NCBI RefSeq assembly: GCF_013307435.2
Contig: NZ_CP102845.1
Location: forward strand, 372,001-436,000
DNA: 64,000 bases
Origin: Microvirga terrae
GTDB taxonomy: Bacteria; Pseudomonadota; Alphaproteobacteria; Rhizobiales; Beijerinckiaceae
Direction: 5' to 3'
Shown: piece after piece, positions 43,696 to 52,603 of the stretch
How positions within the stretch are numbered: the first letter of the stretch is position 1
How the letters are laid out: every line of letters starts with the position of its first letter
The notes under the pieces: generated by a model
The model's database searches: none
Told to the model about the DNA's origin: nothing
Seen by the model: only the letters and a program-made list of their open reading frames with translations
Made by a program: the position numbers and the translations under genes

Positions 43696-45672
43696 TCACT
43701 CCGGGAGAGCCGTCGCCTTCAGCAGGAGCTTGCCGTAATAGCGCGACAGGGAAGGGGCGAGCGTCTGGCAGTGCCGGACGAGCGCGAGGGCTTCCACCCG
43801 CCGTCCGGCCCCGATGGTGTCGAGAACCGTCGGATGCAGCTCGATCAATTCGGCCAGCGCCGGATCCTGAGGTTGGGTTGCGGGCGCCAGGATGGTGAAG
43901 ATGGCCGTCTTCTCGGCGCGGCCTTTCACGGCGATCCGGTCGAGTTCGATCAGCACGAAATGCTCCTGCAGGGCGCTCGCCGTCGCGGGCCCGAGCACGA
44001 TGGAAACGCCGTATTCCTTCGACAGGCTCTCCAGGCGCGAGGCGAGGTTCACCGTGTCGCCGAGAACCGAGTAATCGTAGCGCCAGCGCGATCCCACGTT
44101 GCCGACCACGCAATCGCCGGTGTTGATGCCCACCCCGATGGCGAAGCGCGGCGCGTCCTCGCCCTGTTCCCGGCTCAGCTCGGCGTTCAGGATTTCGACC
44201 GCCTCCAGCATGCGCATGGCCGCCCTAGCCGCGCGCAGCGGATGGTTCGGGCTCGGCAGCGGCGCGTTCCAGAACGCCATCACGCAATCGCCGATGTATT
44301 TGTCGATGGTTCCGCCTTCCGCGAGCACCGCTTCGGAGAGCGGATCGAGCAGGCGATTGATGAGAGCGGTCAGCCGCTCCGGCTCGTCCTTCAGCTTCTC
44401 GGACAGGGTCGTGAAGCCGCGCACGTCGCAGAACAGGATCGAGAGTTCGCGGCGTTCGCCGCCGAGCTTGAGGGCGCTCGGATCACGGGCGAGCTGAGCG
44501 ACAAGATCCGGCGAGAGGTAGCGCGAGAAGGCTTCCGACACGGTGCGGCGCAGATGGCGCTCCCGGGCGTAATCGAGCCCGAACCGCGCGCCGAAGACGG
44601 CGAGCGCCGCGGCGGCCGGCAGGGCCGGCGGGGCCCAGACGCGGCCGAGGCGCAGCATGGCCCATGCCCCGACGAAGAAGAACGCGACCAGGAACGCCGC
44701 CGCGAGCCCGGTCCGCCAGGACACGCCCCGGGTGGAGAAGGCGGCGGCCAGGAGGGCTCCGGCGATCACGAGAAGCGCCATGACGAGCCGGGGCACGGGC
44801 AGCACGTAGAGATTGTGCCTGAGATTGTCGAGGATCGTGGCCTGGACCTCCACGCCCGCCGTGAGCGTCCCTTCCGTAAGCGTATAGGGCGTCGGGAAGG
44901 TATCGGGCGCGCCGATCTCGGCGGAGGTCGCCTGCTTCAGGCTCAGGCCCACCAGCACGACTTGGTCCTTGAAGAATCCGGGCGGCAGGAACTCGTCCGG
45001 CTTCAGGGCCTGGTAATAGGAGACGGTCGGATAGGAGCGGGCCGGCCCGAAATACTGGATCAGGGCGCCGTCCGGGGCGGGCCCCTGCGGTTCGCCCTTC
45101 AGGCGAAGCACTTCGGCCGCCAGGCTGTCGTTCAATGGCGGCATGCGCCGCAGATAGGCGTCGCCGTCGAGATCCACGGACGCCACGCCGATGGCCGCGC
45201 CGGCATCGAGGAACGGATCGAGAGGCATGACCCGGGTGACCTGAACGCCCTGGGCCAGCGGCGTAGTCACGTCGTCGGCGGCCAGCACCACGTCCGGTCC
45301 GAGCGCCCCTGCGAAGGCCGTGTCGGCCACCTCTGTGGTCGGGTCGGCGAAGATGATGTCGAAGGCGATCACCTTCGCGCCGGCGGCCCGCAGGTTCTCG
45401 ACCAGCCTGGCGTGAAGCTCCCGCGACCAGGGCCAGCGCTGGCCGACTTCGCCGATGGACGGCTCGTCGATGGCCACCACCACGGCGCCCGGCTGCGCCG
45501 GCAGGGGCGGCGCGATGACGGAGAGAATGTCGTAGAGCCGCGCCTCGACCAGGCGAAAAGGCGGGAAGGCGAGAACCGGGATCAGCAGAGCGGCGATCAG
45601 CCCGGCCATGGCGAAGTGACGCCAGAGGGGCTCTCCTGCGTGGTCTCTCGCTGTCGATCCTCCGCCGCTCAC
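43696..45672 (-). CDS. CHASE2 domain-containing adenylate cyclase
   Basis: A 658-residue membrane enzyme. A TM near residues 20-40 is followed by an extracytoplasmic CHASE2 sensor (about 45-300; VVVAIDEPSIGEVGQRWPWSRELHA, KVIAFDIIFADP). Two or three helices come next (about 310-375), then a class III cyclase domain (about 405-590). All catalytic residues are present: metal-binding Asp416 (ILFCDVRGF) and Asp462 (DKYIGD), adenine-selecting Lys458 and Asp533 (RYDYSVLGDTVN), and transition-state Asn542 and Arg546. It should therefore make cAMP from ATP. The start GTG directly follows the stop of the FecR-TPR-barrel gene (TGAGTG), so the two are one operon. Confidence 0.94.
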   Translation of the reverse strand: MSGGGSTARDHAGEPLWRHFAMAGLIAALLIPVLAFPPFRLVEARLYDILSVIAPPLPAQPGAVVVAIDEPSIGEVGQRWPWSRELHARLVENLRAAGAKVIAFDIIFADPTTEVADTAFAGALGPDVVLAADDVTTPLAQGVQVTRVMPLDPFLDAGAAIGVASVDLDGDAYLRRMPPLNDSLAAEVLRLKGEPQGPAPDGALIQYFGPARSYPTVSYYQALKPDEFLPPGFFKDQVVLVGLSLKQATSAEIGAPDTFPTPYTLTEGTLTAGVEVQATILDNLRHNLYVLPVPRLVMALLVIAGALLAAAFSTRGVSWRTGLAAAFLVAFFFVGAWAMLRLGRVWAPPALPAAAALAVFGARFGLDYARERHLRRTVSEAFSRYLSPDLVAQLARDPSALKLGGERRELSILFCDVRGFTTLSEKLKDEPERLTALINRLLDPLSEAVLAEGGTIDKYIGDCVMAFWNAPLPSPNHPLRAARAAMRMLEAVEILNAELSREQGEDAPRFAIGVGINTGDCVVGNVGSRWRYDYSVLGDTVNLASRLESLSKEYGVSIVLGPATASALQEHFVLIELDRIAVKGRAEKTAIFTILAPATQPQDPALAELIELHPTVLDTIGAGRRVEALALVRHCQTLAPSLSRYYGKLLLKATALPE

Positions 45673-48600
45673 TCAGAACCGCGCCTTCACGCTCGCCGCC
45701 ACGGTGCGGCCCGGAGCCGGGATGTCGAACCCGAAATCGTATCTCTGGTCGAACAGGTTCAGCGCCGTCACGCCGACCTGGAAGCGCCGGTCCGGCGTTT
45801 CCCAGGTCAGGGCGGCGTCGGTCGTCCAGTACGAATCGAGCCGGTCGTTCCCGTAGGAGCCCGAGCGCTCGCCGATGAAATTCTGGGTCAGGGTGAACCG
45901 CAGGCGGCTCGGATGGACGAAGGTCATCCCGAAGCGGGCAAAGCGCTCCGGAATGTAGGGAACCGGCTCGCCGATGCCTGTGGGCTCATCCGTCCGCGAG
46001 CTTTCCAAAATCTTCGACGTCGCTCCGCCCACGGTGCCGAAGACGCCGATCCCGTGACCGAGCCAGACATTGATCGTGGCGGCGAGCCATTCGGCGCGGG
46101 CCTCCTCGATGTCCTCGAAGCTGCTCAGCGTGTTGATTCTGGGAACGTTGAGATCGTTCACGGTCTGCCGCTGATATTCCAGGGCCGTGAAGACTCGCGG
46201 CGTCCATTCCGCATCCCAGCGCAGCACGAGGCTCTTGGTCGGCCCGCTGGCGGGCGTATCGTTGGGGATCAACCCGACCGTCGTGGTCGGCGCGAGCGTG
46301 TAGCTCAGGAACGTGTCGGCGTTCTCCACATAGGCGGCGCGGAGCCATTGCCCTTCCAGCGGCGAGATGCCGATGCCGAAGCGGGGCGAGACCCAGACAT
46401 CGGGCCTGTCGTATTTGACGTCGAGGAAGGTGCGATGGATCCCGGCCTCGGCCTCGAACCAGTCGTTCGGACGCCACAGGACGTCCGCATACGCGCGGCC
46501 TCCGCGGAACGGGCTCTCGGACGCGACGCTGTCGCTGTCGCTGCCGATACCGCTGAAGTAGTAGAGATCGCTGTTGCTGACGCCTCTGTCGCGCAATTGA
46601 CCGGCCTGCGCCTCCAGCCCGTAGCGCAAGTTGAAGTCGCCGATCCCGATGGCGTGGCTGACGGCGCCGACCACGCCGTCGACGCGCTGCTTCTGGCTCC
46701 AGAGGGTGTGGATGGCATAGGGATTGCCGAGTTCGGGGTAGAACCCGTAATCCCAGACCTCACCGCGGTCGAGCGTGTCGTTCCGGCTCGCGAACACGGC
46801 GGCCGAAAGCACGTTCCGGTACCCGAAGGTGTGGCTCCAGCCGGCCATTCCGAACAGGTTGGTCGTGTCCCGCTCGATATGCTGTGTGAGGTCGATCCGG
46901 TTGATATCGGTCAGGCCCGGCTGTCCCTCGTTCGCCCAGCCCATGAACAGGAAGCGATCAGCGGCGCTGGGTGCGGTGCCGAGGCTGAAGGTAATGCCCC
47001 GTCCCCTCTCGTTGTCGGCGGTCAGATCGCCGCGGGCCTCGTTGGCGCTCGCGGAGAGGCTGAAGCTCGTGGGCAGCGGCTCGTTGACGAAGCCGTTGAC
47101 CAACACGCCCGATTGATAGCCGACCTGGCCGCCGCGCACGATCGCCCCGCCGCCGATTTCCGTATCGAGAAAAGGGCGGCGGATCGGATCGTAGCGCCCG
47201 ATGCGCCCAGCGACGGCCAGGGGATCGAGAAGCAATCCCTGGATCGAGAGGTTCAGGGCGGCGCTGTTGAGGTCCGTGCCTTCCGCAGTATCGAGCGTCG
47301 GTTCGGTGGCGAACAGGCCGGGGCGGCTGACGATCGCCTGATCGAAATAGCCTTGGGCTTCGAAGGGATCGAAGGTGCGGTCGGCGTAGAAGCGCGCCCA
47401 ATCGTGCAGATTGATAAAGCGATAGGCTTCGACCGGATAGGAGCCGGTCTGCTTGCTGACCGAGATCCCGGCATAATCGCCGCCCCGGTCCCGGTAGCGC
47501 TTCAGGGCCTCGCGCGCGGCCAGGATCGCCTCGTCGGCAAGATAAAGGTCGAGGGCAAAGGCCGTGCGCAGGATGGGGATGATGGGAGATCTCGGATCGA
47601 GCCTGTCGGCATTGTCGAGGGTCTGCCAGGCGAGCTCGTAATCGCCGTTCTGGAAAAAGCCATCGGCCAGGGTGACCTGGTCGTTGGCGAGAGCCGGATT
47701 GACGGCGGAGCCGGCCAGCATGAACTCGATCGCTTCGGCCATCCTGCCTTTCTGCAGCAGATAGCGTCCACGGGCCGTGTACGCGGTGGTCGGGTCGAGC
47801 GCCAGCGCCTTGTCGATGAGAGCGCCCGCCTCGTCCACCCGGCTCTGGTCGAGGAGGAGAAGGGCCAGGTTGACATAGGGGATCGGGTTCTGCGGCTCCA
47901 TCGCGAGCGCGCGCCGGAAGGCGGCCTCGGCCTCGACGAAGGCGCCGCGGCCCTGTTCGAGCAGGCCGATCTGGTTCAGGAGCGAGAAATTCGGTTCCGT
48001 CTTCACGACCGCGTAGAGGTCGGCCAGGGCGCCGTCGATGTCGCGGGCGTAATCCGCCTTGATCGTCGCCCCGAACGCGACCACGTTCGGATCGGTCGGA
48101 TCGGCGCCCTTGGCCCGTTCATAGGCCGCGTACATGTCCTCGCGATGGTCGAGATCCTGGGCCAGGGACGCGGAAAGAATGGCAAGGCCGGCATCGTTCG
48201 GAAATGCCTTTTCGGCGGCCGCCGCCTCGGCGGCGGCGGCTTTGAGATCCTGGCGGAAACCGGTGAGATAGGCACTGATCTCCGCCGTTCTGGGATCCTT
48301 GACCGGGACCTTCGGGACCGGCTGGACCCGCTTCGGATCCGCCAGGGAGGCCGCCGCGTAGCGGCCATACTCGGCCCAGCCGCGGCGCCGGGAGTCCAGA
48401 CCGGGCTTGGCGCGCTCGAAGAGCCTGATCGCGTCCTGCCAGCGGCGGTCTGCACCGGCCATGAGGGCCTCCAGGTAGTCGGCGCGGGCACGCTGCGCCC
48501 GAGTCATCGGGCGGCTGCGGGCCTCCGCCAGGGGGGCCGCCGCCGCACGCCTGTCGCCGGAATTCATGAGGCTTTCGGCAAGGGTGAGCCAATCCTCCGC

Positions 48601-49326
48601 CGTGCGGGCTTCGGCCGGTAGAGCCTGGATCCGCGCGCCTTCGGCCTTGAACTGCCTGGTCTCCAAGGTCGTGGTCGGCAGGTTGATGAACACCTCGCGC
48701 ATCGTCATGTAGAAGAGCATCTGCTCGCGGTCATTGGGGCTGACGAGGACGAATTTCGTCGGCGCCTGACCGACGGCCGCCACCGCGCCTTCGCCCTGAC
48801 GCACCGTCACCGCGCCCTGCGGATTCTTGAGCTCGACGACGCCTTCCAGCACCACCAGGGAGGTCTTGCCCGCGCCGTCAACCGACAGGGACCAGTCGGT
48901 GCCGCGGATCGCCGCCACCGCGGCAGGCGTCTTGACGTCGACGCCCGAGCCGCCGCGGGCGGCGCGGGCCCAGATGTTGCCGGCCTGGAGGCTGAGCTGG
49001 GTGTTCGCGTCGCCGCCGCCGGCCACGTCGTTGACGGTCAGGGTCGAGTTGCGGCCGACGCGGATCTGGGTCTGGTCCTTGAACAGGATCGCCAGATTGC
49101 CGATGGCGTTGGTGCGCAGGGTGTCGCCGCCCACGAGGCTCTGCTGGAGCTGGGCGGCGCGCCAGAGGTCCTCGCGCACGAAGCGCATCTCCTCGCCGCC
49201 CTTGGCCGCCACGATGGCGCCCGCAGCGGGGGCTTGGCGCGCCACGGGCTCCTGCGCCTGAGCATCGGCAAGGGACAGCGCCAGGACGCTTGCAGCGGCC
49301 AGAAACCTGAGGGAACGGAAAGACAT
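45673..49326 (-). CDS. FecR-TPR-beta-barrel fusion protein, predicted outer membrane
   Basis: A 1217-residue exported protein. The signal peptide is residues 1-24 (cleavage after ADAQA). A FecR domain (about 50-185; LRTNAIGNLAILFKDQTQIRVGRNSTL, GTDWSLSVDGAGKTSLVVLEGVVEL) is followed by many TPR-like helices (about 240-650). A long beta-strand-rich region (about 700-1217) ends in AASVKARF, with the terminal Phe typical of outer-membrane barrels. I see no TonB box or plug domain, so it is not a standard TonB-dependent transducer. It is co-transcribed with a CHASE2 adenylate cyclase. No ECF sigma factor is nearby, although FecR domains usually act with one. The function is unknown; domain calls are firm for FecR, good for TPR and probable for the barrel. 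Confidence 0.85.
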   Translation of the reverse strand: MSFRSLRFLAAASVLALSLADAQAQEPVARQAPAAGAIVAAKGGEEMRFVREDLWRAAQLQQSLVGGDTLRTNAIGNLAILFKDQTQIRVGRNSTLTVNDVAGGGDANTQLSLQAGNIWARAARGGSGVDVKTPAAVAAIRGTDWSLSVDGAGKTSLVVLEGVVELKNPQGAVTVRQGEGAVAAVGQAPTKFVLVSPNDREQMLFYMTMREVFINLPTTTLETRQFKAEGARIQALPAEARTAEDWLTLAESLMNSGDRRAAAAPLAEARSRPMTRAQRARADYLEALMAGADRRWQDAIRLFERAKPGLDSRRRGWAEYGRYAAASLADPKRVQPVPKVPVKDPRTAEISAYLTGFRQDLKAAAAEAAAAEKAFPNDAGLAILSASLAQDLDHREDMYAAYERAKGADPTDPNVVAFGATIKADYARDIDGALADLYAVVKTEPNFSLLNQIGLLEQGRGAFVEAEAAFRRALAMEPQNPIPYVNLALLLLDQSRVDEAGALIDKALALDPTTAYTARGRYLLQKGRMAEAIEFMLAGSAVNPALANDQVTLADGFFQNGDYELAWQTLDNADRLDPRSPIIPILRTAFALDLYLADEAILAAREALKRYRDRGGDYAGISVSKQTGSYPVEAYRFINLHDWARFYADRTFDPFEAQGYFDQAIVSRPGLFATEPTLDTAEGTDLNSAALNLSIQGLLLDPLAVAGRIGRYDPIRRPFLDTEIGGGAIVRGGQVGYQSGVLVNGFVNEPLPTSFSLSASANEARGDLTADNERGRGITFSLGTAPSAADRFLFMGWANEGQPGLTDINRIDLTQHIERDTTNLFGMAGWSHTFGYRNVLSAAVFASRNDTLDRGEVWDYGFYPELGNPYAIHTLWSQKQRVDGVVGAVSHAIGIGDFNLRYGLEAQAGQLRDRGVSNSDLYYFSGIGSDSDSVASESPFRGGRAYADVLWRPNDWFEAEAGIHRTFLDVKYDRPDVWVSPRFGIGISPLEGQWLRAAYVENADTFLSYTLAPTTTVGLIPNDTPASGPTKSLVLRWDAEWTPRVFTALEYQRQTVNDLNVPRINTLSSFEDIEEARAEWLAATINVWLGHGIGVFGTVGGATSKILESSRTDEPTGIGEPVPYIPERFARFGMTFVHPSRLRFTLTQNFIGERSGSYGNDRLDSYWTTDAALTWETPDRRFQVGVTALNLFDQRYDFGFDIPAPGRTVAASVKARF

Positions 49327-49496
49327 GGAGGGTCGGCTCGATCGAAAGGTTACCTGCTCTAACGTTACTGGAACTTAGCAGGATACGCTCAGGAACAAAG
49401 CCGATTCACATCACGGACGATGTGTTTTGCAGCACAGGGTGAACGATTGCGGCATTCCCGCAACAGGTGGGAGGGGAATGACCGCGGGATGCGATT

Positions 49497-49904
49497 TCAG
49501 GCCGACTTGCCGCGTGCCATCAGCAGCTTCTGCTTCAGATCGTTCTGGGCAAAGGGTTTCTGCAGAACCGGGCGGTCACGGAAGGCGTCCCGGATGCCCG
49601 CGCTGCCATAGCCCGTCGAGAAGACGAACGGGATCGACCGCTGTGCCAGGGCTTCGGCGACCGGGTAGATCGGCTCGCCGGCGACATTCACGTCGAGGAT
49701 CGCCAGATCGACCTGTTCGCGCGCCACGGCGTCCAGGGCGGCTGACAGGCGTGCGGCCGGGCCGATCACCTCGCAGCCGAAGTCGAGAAGCATGTCTTCC
49801 AGGAGCAGGGAGATCGCGGCTTCGTCCTCGACGACGAGAATGCGCAGGCCGTTGAGATCGCCGTCGCTGGTTACGCTGTCAGTCACGGGTTTACTTTCTT
49901 TCAC
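49497..49904 (-). CDS. Single-domain response regulator
   Basis: A 135-residue receiver domain with no output domain. The acidic pocket is VVEDE, the phospho-acceptor is Asp71 in LAILDVNV, the Thr/Ser position is FSTGYG, and the Lys is in VLQKPF. The N-terminal start is uncertain: GTG at 49904 or GTG six codons later. Stand-alone receivers of this type in alphaproteobacteria often pair with HWE/HisKA_2 kinases. It lies 170 bases upstream of the FecR-TPR-barrel gene in the same direction and might belong to its transcript, but there is no direct evidence for a functional link. Confidence 0.9.
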   Translation of the reverse strand: MKESKPVTDSVTSDGDLNGLRILVVEDEAAISLLLEDMLLDFGCEVIGPAARLSAALDAVAREQVDLAILDVNVAGEPIYPVAEALAQRSIPFVFSTGYGSAGIRDAFRDRPVLQKPFAQNDLKQKLLMARGKSA

Positions 49905-50238
49905 GCTGGGGCGCCCGCCGATGGCTCAGCAGGGCACGGAACAAGATGCGCAGGATGGTCTGGACTTCAAGCCTGGAGAATCAGACGCTTCTATCATTTT
50001 TGCAGATCCAAGCAAAAACCGGGCAGAACCGCCATAACCCATGATAATGTTACGGTATGATCTTAGGGCGTTCCCCTGCCCCTGCCTAGATCCCCGGCTA
50101 GACGGTTATCCGGATGAAGCATGGCTGATCGTCCTTTGGGGGCCTTGCGGAGAACGCCGCCCGGCTCGAATAATCGAACCATGTCCCCGCGTGATTGCCT
50201 GTATCGGCCCATGAATGCTCCCGGATCGGATCAAATCC
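49905..50238. other. Gene-free stretch between response regulator and amidotransferase genes
   Basis: It is the divergent region for the two flanking genes. The middle (49990-50070) is richer in A and T (TTTTTGCAGATCC; CATGATAATGTTACGGTATG) and could carry promoters. I found no palindrome or clear -35/-10 pair that I would assert. Confidence 0.4.
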
Positions 50239-50979
50239 ATGCCTAGGCGGCGGTCCAGGGCACCCGTTCTCATCGTTCTGCACCAGGAGCACTCGACCCC
50301 CGGTCGGGTCGGGCGTCTGCTCGTCGAACGCGGCTACCCCCTCGACATCCGCCGTCCCCGGTTCGGCGACCCGCTTCCGGAGACCCTCGCGGAACACACG
50401 GGAGCCGTCATCTTCGGCGGTCCGATGAGCGCCAACGATCCTGACGATTTCGTGAAGACCGAGATCGACTGGATCGAGGTTCCGCTTAAGGAGAACAAGC
50501 CTGTTCTCGGCCTCTGCCTCGGAGCCCAGATGATGGCCAGGCATCTCGGCGCCCGGGTCTGGGCCCATCCGGAAGGCCGGGCCGAGATCGGCTATTACCC
50601 GCTGCTGCCGACCCCTGCCGGGGAGGCCCTCAGCGGCGACTGGGGCGTTCCCTGGCCGAGCCATGTCTATCACTGGCACCGGGAAGGATTCGACTGCCCG
50701 CATGGGGCCGAGACCCTGGCGACGGGCGACGACTTTCCCACCCAGGCGATCCGGGTCGGCGAGCGGGCCTTCGGCCTCCAGTTCCACCCGGAGGTCACCC
50801 ACGCCATGCTGTGCCGCTGGACCGTCCGTGCCGCGGAGCGGCTCGCCATGCCGGGCGCGCAGGATCGGGTCCGGCAGCTCGCCGGACGCTTCCAGCACGA
50901 CCCGCATGTCTCGCGCTGGCTCGACCGGTTTCTGGATCACTGGCTCGACGACCCGCTGCCGAAGCGCCTGCGGGCCTGA
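50239..50979 (+). CDS. Class I glutamine amidotransferase-like protein
   Basis: A 246-residue GATase1 domain similar to GuaA-like and YfeJ-type proteins: LIVLHQEHSTPGRVGRLLVERGY, VIFGGPMSANDPD, the nucleophile elbow VLGLCLGAQMMARHLG with Cys, and the His/Glu pair in FGLQFHPEVTHAM. The catalytic triad is therefore complete. It has no synthetase domain, so the ammonia acceptor is unknown. The start is uncertain: ATG at 50239 or 8 codons earlier, neither with a clear ribosome site. It is convergent with the ScfR-like regulator, with 3 bases between stops. Confidence 0.88.
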   Translation: MPRRRSRAPVLIVLHQEHSTPGRVGRLLVERGYPLDIRRPRFGDPLPETLAEHTGAVIFGGPMSANDPDDFVKTEIDWIEVPLKENKPVLGLCLGAQMMARHLGARVWAHPEGRAEIGYYPLLPTPAGEALSGDWGVPWPSHVYHWHREGFDCPHGAETLATGDDFPTQAIRVGERAFGLQFHPEVTHAMLCRWTVRAAERLAMPGAQDRVRQLAGRFQHDPHVSRWLDRFLDHWLDDPLPKRLRA

Positions 50980-50982
50980 AAT

Positions 50983-52416
50983 TCAGGTCGCGTCGAATTC
51001 GAAGGGCGAGATCCCGCGCTTCATCTCGTCGACGATAAGCGCGTGCATCAGGGGCGGGGCGGCGCGCTGCGGGCAGGCGGCGCGCTCGCACAGGCGGCAA
51101 TTGACCCCGATCGGCGTCGCGTCCGCGGAAGCCGGGTCGAGGCCGCGGGCATAGACGAGGCGGTGGGCGTATTTCAGCTCGCAGCCGAGGCCCACGACGA
51201 ATTGCGGATCGGGCGCTCCCCATGGGTTGAAGGCGCGCCTGACCGTGCGGGCGATGGAGAACCAGCGCGAGGAATCCGGCAGCTCGACGATCTGGGTCGC
51301 CACTTGGCCGGGGATCCGGAAGGTGGAGTGCAGGTTCCAGAGCGGGCAGGTGCCGCCGAACTGCGAGAACGGGAACCGGCCCGAGGAGAAGCGCTTCGAC
51401 ACGTTGCCGGCGGAATCCACCCGCACCAGGAAGAACGGAATTCCCCGCGCGCCCGGGCGGGCCAGCGTGGTGAGCCGGTGCGCCACCTGCTCGAAGCTCG
51501 CGCCGAAGCGGGCGCCCAGCACCTCCACGTCGTAGCCGAGCGCCTCCGCGGCCGCGTGGAACCGGCCATAGGGCATCATGAGGGCGCCGGCGAAGTAGTT
51601 GCCGAAGGAGACGCGCAGCAGCCGCCGCGCCGGTCCGTCGGTGGGCTCGAGCCGGGCGGCGAGCGCGTCGATGGTCTCGCGCATCTCGGCGAAGGCCAAT
51701 TGGTAGGCAGCCTGGAAGGTCCTTCCGGAAGGATCCACCAGTTCGGAGATCAGGAGCTGGCGCCGGTGATGGTCGTAGCGGCGCAAGCTGTCCGGCATCA
51801 CGTCGACCGGCATGATGCGCACCCGGATCCCGTGCCGGGCGTGCAGGCGCTCGGCGATGGCGAAGAAGGGCTCGTGGCCCGTCAGGGAGAGGTCGGACGC
51901 CAGGGTCTCGGCGGCCTCGTCCAGTTCGGCGAAATGGTTCTTCGCCTCGTGGATCAGCTCCCGCACCCGGTCGACCGGATTGACCTGGGACGCGTCCTCC
52001 GCCCGGTCGCGGTCGCTGGGGCTCGGCATGACCGCCTCGCGGGCGCCGCGCAGGGCCTGATAGGCCCGGTAGAGACGGTTGACGGCGTCGACCAGGGAGG
52101 GGGCGCTCTCCACGGTCTCGCGCAGCTCGAGCCGCGCCACCGGGGTGGCGCGGAAGAGCGGATCGGCGAAGACCTCCTCGAGCTCCGACACGGTGCGCTC
52201 GTGATCGTCGTTGGCGAATTCGCGCGGGTCGAGGGAATAGGCGTGGGCGAGGCGGATCAGCACCTGGGCGGTGATCGGCCGCTGGTTGCGCTCCATCAGG
52301 TTCAGGTAGCTCGGGGACAGCCCGAGCTCCTCGGCCATGCGCGACTGGCTCATGTTGAGCTCGCGCCGCAGCCTCTTGAGACGGGGGCCCACGAAAAGCT
52401 TTCTGCTCTCATCCAT
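50983..52416 (-). CDS. XRE-family regulator of the ScfR/RamB class (short-chain fatty acid / glyoxylate control)
   Basis: A 477-residue protein. An N-terminal XRE helix-turn-helix (residues 9-66; LKRLRRELNMSQSRMAEELGLSPSYLNLMERNQRPI) is followed by an IrrE/ImmA-like domain. There AYQLAFAEMRETIDAL occupies the place of the metalloprotease motif without HEXXH. A C-terminal DUF2083-type domain ends in a four-cysteine cluster (LGCELKYAH; NCRLCERAACPQR). Related RamB-type proteins control acetate and propionate genes. It is divergent from isocitrate lyase, its likely target. A perfect palindrome lies 2 bases from its start codon, suggesting autoregulation. Confidence 0.92.
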   Translation of the reverse strand: MDESRKLFVGPRLKRLRRELNMSQSRMAEELGLSPSYLNLMERNQRPITAQVLIRLAHAYSLDPREFANDDHERTVSELEEVFADPLFRATPVARLELRETVESAPSLVDAVNRLYRAYQALRGAREAVMPSPSDRDRAEDASQVNPVDRVRELIHEAKNHFAELDEAAETLASDLSLTGHEPFFAIAERLHARHGIRVRIMPVDVMPDSLRRYDHHRRQLLISELVDPSGRTFQAAYQLAFAEMRETIDALAARLEPTDGPARRLLRVSFGNYFAGALMMPYGRFHAAAEALGYDVEVLGARFGASFEQVAHRLTTLARPGARGIPFFLVRVDSAGNVSKRFSSGRFPFSQFGGTCPLWNLHSTFRIPGQVATQIVELPDSSRWFSIARTVRRAFNPWGAPDPQFVVGLGCELKYAHRLVYARGLDPASADATPIGVNCRLCERAACPQRAAPPLMHALIVDEMKRGISPFEFDAT

Positions 52417-52417
52417 G

Positions 52418-52435
52418 TTGTAAATCTTTTTACAA
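52418..52435. promoter_or_regulatory. Candidate operator TTGTAAA-N4-TTTACAA for the ScfR-like regulator
   Basis: A perfect 7-4-7 inverted repeat, directly beside the regulator start codon. Further TGTAAA/TTTACA half sites occur at 52437-52442, 52462-52467 and 52585-52590, the last one 14 bases before the isocitrate lyase start codon. The arrangement fits a regulator controlling both divergent genes. The assignment of binding to this regulator is inferred from position only. Confidence 0.6.
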
Positions 52436-52603
52436 GTTTACACGACCCGTCGAGTCAAAGCTTTACAGGGCGACTTTTCTTTTGAAATCCCTCGTTGAAA
52501 CAATCGCTTCTTCGCGGATTATTCAATCAAGACGTCCTGCTGCTCTGCAATAATTCTGGACTGCGGGATGGTTTTGTCAAGAAATGTAAAAGGACCGATC
52601 CCC

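Noticed and set aside
43627..48621. A 1664-codon plus-strand frame across the cyclase and FecR genes
   Set aside because: It covers two genes with complete domains and catalytic residues on the other strand. Its own product has no family character.
45673..49326. Reading the FecR-TPR-barrel protein as an ordinary TonB-dependent siderophore receptor
   Set aside because: No TonB box, plug domain or secretin/TonB N-terminal signalling domain is visible, and no ECF sigma factor or siderophore gene is near.
49792..50037. A plus-strand 81-codon frame overlapping the response regulator start
   Set aside because: It lies mostly antisense to the receiver domain gene, with a Ser/Arg-rich product and no ribosome site.
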